Source: JBAYVY01 sp041674345 (GTDB lineage: Bacteria; Planctomycetota; Phycisphaerae; Phycisphaerales; Zrk34). From it: 17,314 bases of DNA. Each line of letters starts with the position of its first letter. Within the stretch, counting starts at the first letter, position 1. Both the position numbers and the translations under genes were made by a program. The notes under the pieces were generated by a model. It did not search any database. It worked only from the letters and a program-made list of their open reading frames with translations, and was not told the origin of the DNA. This document shows positions 7,186-15,900 of this stretch, in pieces. The DNA is taken from assembly GCA_041674345.1 (NCBI GenBank), contig JBAYVY010000034.1, forward strand, positions 1 through 17,314, read 5' to 3'.

Positions 7186-7607
7186 AACGGACGACGATAT
7201 GGACGGCGGCGGCGGCGATGATGTTGTTGACGGTGTTCGCGGCGGCGGTGATGCCGGCCCGCGCCGATGAACGCGCTGATTTGAAGGAGCGATTCAAGCA
7301 GCGGTATGCGACGCTGCTGAAATTGAAGGACGAAGGGAAGGTCGGCGAAACGGCGGCGGGGCTGGTGGACGTGGTGAAGCCGCAATACAGCGAGGGGAAG
7401 GTCGGTTCGCAGACGGTCGGACAGTTCATCCAGGATGAAAACATGGATCGGACGCGGCTGTATGTGTTGCTGGCCGACGAGGCGACGACGTCGCCGGCGG
7501 TGGTGGCGCGGCGGAACGCCGAACGCAACTTCGAGCGCGCCTCGCCGGAGCATTACCTCAAGCCCCGCGACGGCAAGTGGGTTCAGAAGAAGAATTACCA
7601 TCCGTGA
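7182..7607 (+). CDS. ydbL: YdbL-like exported DUF1318 protein
   Basis: This 141-residue protein has a clear signal peptide: MKR, a hydrophobic core, and cleavage after ARA at residue 28. The mature protein has the DUF1318/YdbL features. There is a GKVGETAAGLVDVV motif near residues 51-64, matching GRVGETFYGYLV in E. coli. The C-terminal half has VARRNAERNFERA and ends with the typical LKPRDGKWVQKK. It is coupled to ynbE by an ATGA overlap, with GGGAGG at 7170-7175. Its role in the YdbH-YnbE system is modulatory and poorly understood. It is the last gene of the first operon. Confidence 0.85.
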   Translation: MKRTTIWTAAAAMMLLTVFAAAVMPARADERADLKERFKQRYATLLKLKDEGKVGETAAGLVDVVKPQYSEGKVGSQTVGQFIQDENMDRTRLYVLLADEATTSPAVVARRNAERNFERASPEHYLKPRDGKWVQKKNYHP

Positions 7608-7825
7608 AACGCCGGTCGGCGACGATCATTTCACTGATGCAACGGTAAGCCCCCAGCCGATGTAACCGCGGTGGTTTGCGATGCGTGATGGTTGACAGAC
7701 CTTGGGGTCCGTCATACTTTTGCGGTGATTGGGCGAATCGCACGCCGATGAGGAACGCGGCCAGTTCAAACGCGACCCCGGCGTGGGGATTGGGTGATGA
7801 TGTCAAACGCAAGGACAGATTCATT
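7608..7825 (+). other. Intergenic region between ydbL and tpsB
   Basis: 218 bp without a convincing gene. The tpsB frame is open back to a TTG at 7676, but that stretch contains the promoter candidate and has no signal-peptide character. Apart from the promoter, I see only a weak 4-bp stem just after ydbL (7610-7621) with no T-run. Confidence 0.6.
7692..7720 (+). promoter_or_regulatory. Sigma-70-type promoter candidate for tpsBA
   Basis: An exact TTGACA (7692-7697) lies 17 bp from TACTTT (7715-7720). The -10 box matches consensus at three of six bases. Transcription would start near 7727 and leave a leader of about 100 bases before tpsB. It is the only good TTGACA-type match I found in a long gap, and it suggests that tpsBA is a separate transcription unit. 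Confidence 0.5.
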
Positions 7826-9850
7826 ATGAACGGTACGCTTCGTCGGTGTTCGCAATGGTTGCTCGTTGCGATGATCGGGATGTTGGGTTGGGCAGGGGTG
7901 CGAATGGCGCCGGCACAACAAGAAAACAACACCCCCGCCCCCACCCCCGCCCCCGGAACGGGAACAGGAACCCCGCCGGCGCAGGTCGCGGGGGACGATC
8001 TGCCCGTCGCCGCGCCGCGTGACGGACAGGCGTATCCGATCAGCGCCGTCACGCTGCGTTATGAAAAGGAACTGGCCGGCCAGCCGTCGATTGAGGAACT
8101 GATGCAGGCCGGGGTGATGCTGGTCCGCACACCCACCGGCTACATCGCCCCGCCCGCCGGGGGCGCCCCCGGAAGCATCGTTACCCCCAAGCCGGGGCAG
8201 AGCGAGTCTTCGAGCGCCGCCCCGGGTTCTTTGGTCAGCGTCAAACTCACACGCATCCCCGCGATGGGCGTCACCGACTTTCACGGATCGGCCCTGCGCG
8301 CCATCGCGCTGGGGATCGTTCAACAGTTCAACGACCGCAACATCGTCGGCGTGTACGTCCGCCCCGATGCCGCCCAAATCGACGACACCGGCAAAGACCT
8401 GCGCCCCGCCGGTCAAACCTCGCTTACCCTGCTCGTCGCCACCGCGCACGTCTCGCAGATTCGCACCCTCGCACAGGGCGAGCGCGTGCCGGTCGATGAT
8501 GGCGTGAACAACAAACTGCACTACCCCATCGCCTCACATTCGCCGATCAAAGTCGGCGACATCATCGAAAAAGACAAACTCGACGACTACATCTACATGC
8601 TCAACCGACACCCCGGCCGGCGCGTCGATGTGACGCTCGGCCCGGGCAACCAGAGCGGCGGGGCGGTGCTGGATTACATGATGACCGAGAACAAGCCCTG
8701 GATGGTCTATTACCAGGCCGCGAACACCGGCACAAAATCCACCGGCGACTGGCGCCACCGTTTCGGCTTCATGCACTCGCAACTGACCAACGACGATGAC
8801 ATTTTCTCGCTGGACTATCTGACCAGCGACTTCAACCAAGCCAACGCGGTCCTGGGCAGCTACGAGGGGCGGGTGTTCGGAATCGACCGGCTTCGATGGC
8901 GCGTCCGGGGCGTCTGGAGCGAGTTCGTCACCGACAACCTCGGACCCGCGGCCGACAAGTTCGACGGCGATCAATGGTCCGCCGGCGGAGATGTCATCTG
9001 GAACGTCTGGCAGTATCGCCAGTTGTTCGTCGATCTGACCGGCGGAGCGACGTACCAGCACATCCGCGTGAAAAACCACGCGGTCGATGTCGAAGGCGAA
9101 GACAGCTTTTTTCTGCCGCACGGCGGGATTTCGCTCGAACGCAACACCGACCTGATGAGCACCAACGCCTCGCTGGACGTGTCGTACAACCTTTCGGACA
9201 TCGGCGGCACGAGCGAGGACGAACTGGTGAAGATGGGCCGGGTCGATGTGCAAAAGGATTTCGGGATTCTGTCATGGAATCTGGCGCAGTCGATGTACCT
9301 GGAGCCGATCGTCAACCCGCAAGGATGGGCCGACACCAGCACGCCCGAAAGTTCAACTTTGGCGCATGAACTGGCGTTGGGTTTCAAGGGGCAGCATTCG
9401 TTCGGCGACCGGCTGATACCACAGTTCGAGGGAGCGGCGGGCGGGCTTTACACGGTGCGCGGCTACGATGAATCGGCCGCGGCGGGCGACGATGTGATGA
9501 TCGCCGGCGTCGAGTATCGCTTCCACCTGCCCCGCGTCTTCGCCATCGACACCAACCCCTACGCCCATCTGCTGTTCGGCAAACCGTTCCGCATCGCCCC
9601 GCAGGAAGTCTATGGCCGGCCTGACTGGGACCTGGTCCTCAAGGGCTTCTTCGACTACGGCAAAACCTTCGTCAACGACGCGGTCGCGGCGGAAAAAGAC
9701 GAAACGCTGATGGGGGCCGGCGCGGGTTTGGAACTGGTTTTCAAGCGTAATCTGAGCATTCGGATGGACTACGGCTGGGCGTTGAAAGACGCCGGCCCCA
9801 ACAAGGCCGGCGACAGCCGGTTGCATATTGTGGCGACGATTTTGTATTGA
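7826..9850 (+). CDS. TpsB/FhaC-family two-partner secretion outer-membrane transporter
   Basis: This is a 674-residue protein. The ATG at 7826 has AAGGA at 7811-7815 and starts a signal peptide (MNGTLRRCSQWLLVAMIGML..., cleavage near APA|QQ). An Ala/Pro/Gly low-complexity segment and two POTRA-like modules follow. The second reads PIKVGDIIEKDKLDDYIYMLN, then GRRVDVTLGPG, the usual FhaC/ShlB pattern of a helix and strands before the barrel. The rest is a predicted 16-strand beta-barrel with alternating residues. The Omp85-superfamily VRGY motif is at 544-547, in the plug loop. The last residue is Tyr, as expected for barrel insertion by BAM. It should carry the downstream TpsA across the outer membrane. 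Family is firm; the substrate is inferred from adjacency. Confidence 0.9.
   Translation: MNGTLRRCSQWLLVAMIGMLGWAGVRMAPAQQENNTPAPTPAPGTGTGTPPAQVAGDDLPVAAPRDGQAYPISAVTLRYEKELAGQPSIEELMQAGVMLVRTPTGYIAPPAGGAPGSIVTPKPGQSESSSAAPGSLVSVKLTRIPAMGVTDFHGSALRAIALGIVQQFNDRNIVGVYVRPDAAQIDDTGKDLRPAGQTSLTLLVATAHVSQIRTLAQGERVPVDDGVNNKLHYPIASHSPIKVGDIIEKDKLDDYIYMLNRHPGRRVDVTLGPGNQSGGAVLDYMMTENKPWMVYYQAANTGTKSTGDWRHRFGFMHSQLTNDDDIFSLDYLTSDFNQANAVLGSYEGRVFGIDRLRWRVRGVWSEFVTDNLGPAADKFDGDQWSAGGDVIWNVWQYRQLFVDLTGGATYQHIRVKNHAVDVEGEDSFFLPHGGISLERNTDLMSTNASLDVSYNLSDIGGTSEDELVKMGRVDVQKDFGILSWNLAQSMYLEPIVNPQGWADTSTPESSTLAHELALGFKGQHSFGDRLIPQFEGAAGGLYTVRGYDESAAAGDDVMIAGVEYRFHLPRVFAIDTNPYAHLLFGKPFRIAPQEVYGRPDWDLVLKGFFDYGKTFVNDAVAAEKDETLMGAGAGLELVFKRNLSIRMDYGWALKDAGPNKAGDSRLHIVATILY
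7931..7954 (+). repeat. (ACCCCC/GCCCCC)n microsatellite in tpsB
   Basis: Four 6-bp units alternating ACCCCC and GCCCCC, followed by GGAACG. They encode a Thr-Pro/Ala-Pro stretch just after the signal peptide. The 3' end again resembles CCCCCGGAAG. Confidence 0.75.
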
Positions 9851-9856
9851 AAAGTT

Positions 9857-9937
9857 AACCACAGAGGCACAGAGACACAGAGAAAAGAAAAACAAAAAAG
9901 TATTTGGTTTGCTCTGTGTCTCTGTGCCTCTGTGGTG
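9857..9937. repeat. Inverted repeat of CACAGAG units between tpsB and tpsA
   Basis: A perfect 24-bp inverted repeat: 9859-9882 and 9912-9935, with a 29-bp A-rich loop. Each arm is made of 8-bp CACAGAGG/CACAGAGA units. It lies between the tpsB stop (9848-9850) and the tpsA ribosome-binding site (AAGGAG, 9942-9947). A strong hairpin in the tpsBA transcript could lower tpsA expression relative to tpsB or protect the mRNA; that is inference. Confidence 0.9.
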
Positions 9938-9954
9938 AATCAAGGAGTCCCGTG

Positions 9955-12900
9955 ATGAAACGCAACGGATCGATGGTCGGTCGGATTGCTCATACTTTGG
10001 CGATGGCTTCGATGGTTGCCTGGTCGGTGATGCCGGCCGGTCGGTTGCTTGCCGCGCCGGCGGGCGAGAGCGTGCAGGCGGGCAGCGCGGATTTCGTGCG
10101 CAACGGCGACCTGACCACGATCACCGCCGGCAACGGCGCGATCATCAACTACCAGAGCTTCAACATCGGTGCCGCCGAGACGGTGCGATTCGTTCAGCCC
10201 GACGCCGCCAGTCGCGTGCTCAATCGCATCACGGGGGCCGACCCGACGCAAATCGACGGCACGCTGTTGAGCAACGGCATCGTTTACATCGTCAACCCCG
10301 CCGGTGTCTATTTCGGACAGGGCGCATTGGTCAACGTCGGCGGCATCTACGCCGGCGCGGCCCAACTGACCAACGCCGATTTCCTCGCGGGCATCGACCA
10401 CTTCACCGATGTCAGCGGCTCGGTCGTCAACCGCGGCACGCTCAACGGCTCGCTGATCGCGTTGATCGGTCAGCACGTCGCCAACTACGGCTCCATCAAC
10501 GCGCCCAACGGCATGGTCACGATGGTCGCCGGCGATGACGTGCTGATCGGCGGCGCGGATCGACACTTCATGGTGCGCATCACCGGCATGGGCGCGGCGG
10601 CGCGGGAAAATGTCGATGCTTCGGGCGCCGGGGCCGGCGCCGGGGGCGCGGCCGTTGAAAATCACGGCGAAATCAATGCGACAGGTGGCAAAGTGGTCTG
10701 GGGCGCGGGCGATGTGTATGCGATGGGTCTGTTCAACAGCGGCACGGTGAAAGCCGCGAACGTGCAGGCGACCGCCACCGGCTCGGACGCTCTGATCGGC
10801 GGCACGATCGACGCATCGAACACCACTTCCGGGGCCGGGGGCGGGGGCGGCGATGTGGCCGTCACCGCGAAAAACATCACCGTCACCGGCACCATCGACG
10901 CATCGGGTTCCACCCGCGGCGGCACGATCAAAATCGGCGGCGACGCGCGCGGCGAAGGCGATCTGCCCACCGCCCAAACCACACGCATCGAACAGGGCGC
11001 GGTGCTTCGCGCCGACGCCACCGATGTTTCCGGGGGCGGTAACGGCGGGTCGATCATCGTCTGGGCCGATGACAGCACTTACTTCCGCGGCACGATCAGC
11101 GCCGCGGCATTCGGTGACGGACAGGGCGGCTTCGCGGAAGTGTCGGGCAAAATCGACCTCGATTTCAGCTTCGCCGGCGGCATCGACCTGCGCGGGGCCG
11201 GCGGCTCAGCCGGTACGCTGCTGCTCGACCCCGGAGCCGTCAGCGTCGATCACGCCGCCGATGACACCCTGCTGATCGGCGGGACGATCCACGACGGTTC
11301 GATCAACGCCTTCCTCGCCGGCGACACCGCCGACCTGACCATCAGCACCGCCGCCGGCACCACCGGCACCGAAGACCTGACCTCCACCGCCGATTCGGTG
11401 GTCACCTGGACCACCGCCCGCTCGCTGACGTTCACCGGCACCAACTCCGTCACGCTCAACGGAACCGTCGCCGCCACCAACGCCGCGGCCAATTTCTCCA
11501 TCACCGGCGGCGCGCTGACCGTCGCCAACACCGTCGCGCTGACCGGCGGCGACTTCACCGCCAACGGTACGACCTACACCGGCAACGCCGCGGTCACCAC
11601 TTCCGGGGGCGCGGTGAACATCACCACCACGGGCAATCAGACCTACGTCGCCGGCGCGATCAACGCCGGCGGAGGCGACATCACGCTCACCACCACCGGC
11701 GCGGGCAACATCGACGAAGCGGTCGTCGAAGCCAGTACCCCCGCTGAACTGGCTGAAATCATCACCTCCGGGGCCGGTCATCTGACCCTGAGCGCCACCG
11801 GCACCGGCAGCGTCGGCAGCAACCCCACCGGCGGGGACACCAACACCCTGTCCACCCCGCTGTTCGATGTCGATGCGCCGTGGGTCGATATCCGCGTCAC
11901 CGCCGGCACGGGCGACATCCAGGTCAAAGACCTCGCCGCCGCCGGCGTGACGGTCAACAAACTTTCGGTCAACAACGGCTTCGTCCGCTTCGACGCCAGC
12001 GGCCCGATGACGCTCGAAAACAACGCGGTGGTCGTCGGCAACGCCACGCCCGGAGCCGGTTTCGCATGGCTCGTCGGTGAAAGCACCATTGACGCGGCCA
12101 ACCCAGGCAACCTCGTCATCACCACCGGCTCATCGGCCAACCTCCGCATCGACGCGATGGGCGACGTCGGCACCGCCGTCAACCCGTTGGTCGTCGATAC
12201 CACCGGCCTGTTCATCCTGATGGACCGCGGCGACTTCGCCTCCAACCCCGGCGGGACCAGCTCGTTCTACGGCGTCAACCAACGGGCCGGCACGACCAAC
12301 ATCGTCGCCATGATGCTCGACGCCGGCGACGCCGCCGTCACCGCGCCCGGCACGATCAACATCTCCGACTTCTCCGCCGACTTCGACACATCCTTCCTCG
12401 GCGGCGGCAACTTCACACTCGTCTCCACCGGCGGCGACATCACCGCCCCCAGCGCCGTCACCATGAACGGCGGAACGGCCGACTTCACCAGCGCCGGCGA
12501 CATCGGCGCCAGCGGCTCGCCCCTCGATATCACCGGCGCCTCCGGCCTGGCCATGATCGCCAACGCCGGGGCCGGCAACGTCTTCATCACCGCCGGCACC
12601 CTCACCGGCCCCCTGACCGATATCGACCCCTTCACCTTCAACAATATCCTCATCAGCAGCGCCAACACCAACATCGACATCTCCACCGACGGCACCGATA
12701 TCACCTTCGATCAACTCCAACTGCCCACCCCCTCCAGCCCCTTCGCCCTCGTCGCCAATACCCTCACCGGCGACGTTTACATCGCCGACAACGCCATCGT
12801 CATCCCGATGACCGACACCACGCAGTCCCTGACCATCCAGGCCGACACCGGCAACATCAACCTCGGTTCCGCCGCGATCACCGGCGGCGCGGGCAAGGTC

Positions 12901-15900
12901 GTCCTCAAAACCCTCGGCGGCGACATCGCCATCACGAACACCGGCCCCAACATCATCAGCGATGCGACCAACGGCGGCCGCGCCGAATTCACCGCCGATG
13001 GTTCCATCGGTTCGGTCGGCAATCCCGTCGAGTTCCAATACACCAAAGAAATCGTCCTCGATGTCAACAGCGACATCTTCGTCAAACACGACAACGCCAC
13101 CGATATCACCCTCCTGTCCGTCGCCGCCGATCCCACCGGCCTGCCGACTTACTCCTTTGAAGACTTCGCCCTCGAATCCTACTCCAACGACACCACCGCG
13201 ATCCGGGCCGTCAACTTCAGCGGCGATGACCATCTGCTCCTCAACAGCGTCATCACCTTGCTCCCCAGCACCGGCACCAGCTATTCTTTCACCACCAAAA
13301 CCGGCAACCTCTACGTCGATGACGATGCGGGCATCTCCGCCACCACTCCCGCCACGCTCGGCGGTGCCGATCAGGCCGGCGACGGCGGTATCTACTCCGG
13401 CACCGGCAGCGTCACCCTCGTCGCACAGCACGGCTCGGTCCTCCAGGAACTGGCGCGCGGCGATTTCAACGTCCGCACTTCCGCCGTCGATTCCACCGGC
13501 AGCGCCGCCGCCACGCATGGCCCGGTCGTCACGATCCGCGCCAACTCCACCGGCGATGCCGGTGTCATCGGTTCCATCGGCGGCGACCCGTTCGACCTCG
13601 CCGACCCGGCCGGCGACAACTATTTCAACATCCAAAACGCCAAACGCATCGTTCTCGACGCCCGCGATCACATCGCCGTCAAGGGCAGCGGCCAGCCCCT
13701 CGAACTGCTCGACATCACCGTCGATCCGCGAGGTTTGGGCGTCGGCGGCGATCCCCAATACAACGTCGATGACGCTACTTTTTCCAATCTCACCTTCGCC
13801 ATGGCGCACGATGGCTCCAACAACCTGACCATCACGCAGTTGATCTCCGATTACGTCTTTGCGCTTGACGCCACGCAGGGCACCGGGTTCGCCGTCCGCA
13901 ATCGTTTCAACGACATGATCGTGAACGCCGACGCCGTTCAAACGCGGCTGCTGGACATGGACCCGCTGATCACCGGCAACCCGCCGGCGCAGAGTTCCCC
14001 GGTAAGCCGCTCGGTGCGGTTGCAATCGGACGAGGGCGACATCGTTCTCGCCGCCGACGGCACGAACGCCGCGATCAATATCACCGGCAGCGACGGAACC
14101 GCCGGGGCCGGCACCGGCACCGTCACGCTGCTGGCCCGCAACCAGATTCGTGAACAGACCGCCGATCTCAACGTCGAAATCCGCAACACCGGCCTGTTGG
14201 AACTGTACGCCGACGCCGCGCAAAACCTGCTGCTGACCGATCCGGCGCTCTCCGGCGCGGGCGGCGCGCCCGTGACCGGCGCGGGCAATCCTTCCATTGA
14301 CACTGCGGTCGCCTCCCTCGTCGCGCAGGTGGGCATGAATAACATGGACACCTTCATCAACAGCCGCGACGGAGCCGGTTCCGCCAGCGGCGGCACCAAT
14401 CACGCGGGTTCGGTCAACGTGTCCAACACCGGCGACCTGCTGGTCCGCAACGTCGATACATGGATCGGCAACGTCGATATCCGCACCGCCGATACCGGCG
14501 CGATGGCGCTGGCCGATGACGCCATTATCGCCGGCAACTCCGCCGCCGCCGCCGGTAACGGCGACGTCACGCTCTTCGCCGTCGGCGGCATCACCGAAGT
14601 CACCGCCGGCTCCGCCGTCAACGTCACCGCCCTGGCCGATCAGGTCACGCTTCTCGGCAATGCCGCCATCGGTTCCAGCGCCGCCAACGGCTCCATCGAC
14701 ATCGAAGCCGCCCTGCTCGCAGGGCAGGTTACTTCCGGGGGCGGCGGCATCTTCGTCAACGATGTGGATACCGCTCTCGCCGATGGCCTGACCCTCAACG
14801 CCGTCGCCGACGCCCAACTCGGTGCCATTCCGGGGGTCACCACCAGCAACGGCGCGATCAATGTCGTCACCGTCAACAACATGACCGTCACCGGCCAAAT
14901 CGCCACCACCACCGCCAGCGCCGTCACGCTCGTCACCACCGGCTCCACCAAGTCGATCACCTTCGACAACGCCGGGGCCGTCTCCGCGGGCGTCGGCGGC
15001 ATCGCCGACACCGGCACCCTCTTCCTCATCACCGATGCCGTGCTGCTCGACACCAACGCCGTCTTCCGCACCGCCTCCGGTTCCGCCGGCTCCATCAACG
15101 TCGGCGAATACGCCGGCCGCGTCGCCACCGTCGATTCCACCACCGGCAACACCTTCTCCCTCAATGCCGTCGCCGACGGATACCTCTTCTTCTCCGGCAA
15201 CATCGGCACCACCGATCGCCTGTCCTCCCTTTCCGCCGATTCTCGCACCAACGTCATCTACATCGGCGGCAACGTCTTCACCTCCGGCGGAACGCAGAAC
15301 TACTACGCCCCGGTTCTGGTCATGGCCGTCGATGCACACTTCGATGACACCGGCACATCCCGCACCGCCGGCATCCACTTCCATTCCACCATCGACGCCT
15401 ACCTCGACGCCGGCAACGGCTTCAACGGCGATCAGGGCCTCTCCCTCACCGTCCAACGCAACGGCACCACCCTCGACACCGCCGGCACCGACCCCGAAGT
15501 CCCCACCATCAGCTTCGCCGGTAACGTCGGCGATACCCAACCCCTCAAGTGGCTCCGACTCAACGCCTACGACGCCGACGCCGACGGCCTGTTCAATAAC
15601 TCCGGCGCCGGCGACATCGACGGCCGCACCGACCTGCCCACCGTCGCCACCATCGTCGTCGCCAACGAATTCGCCGACGGCACCACCAACCCCGATCGCA
15701 CCAACCCCATCAACTGGTCCGTCACCGTCGAAGAAGATTTCTCGATGGGCCAGAATGAAAAACTCACCGCCATCGGCTCGGTCACCATCACCACCAACAC
15801 CGGCTCGGCGTTGCTGACCACCGACACCGGCCTGCGCCTCAGCGACATCAACGTCGACCGCACCCTCACACTCGACGCCGGTAACACCGCCGTCGTCCTC

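Noticed and set aside
7676..7825. Upstream TTG start for tpsB
   Set aside because: It overlaps the promoter candidate at 7692-7720, has no good ribosome-binding site and places 50 non-signal residues before a clear signal peptide beginning at 7826.
9904..9954. Longer N-terminus for TpsA
   Set aside because: It would be translated from the CACAGAG hairpin arm and precede the AAGGAG site at 9942-9947.
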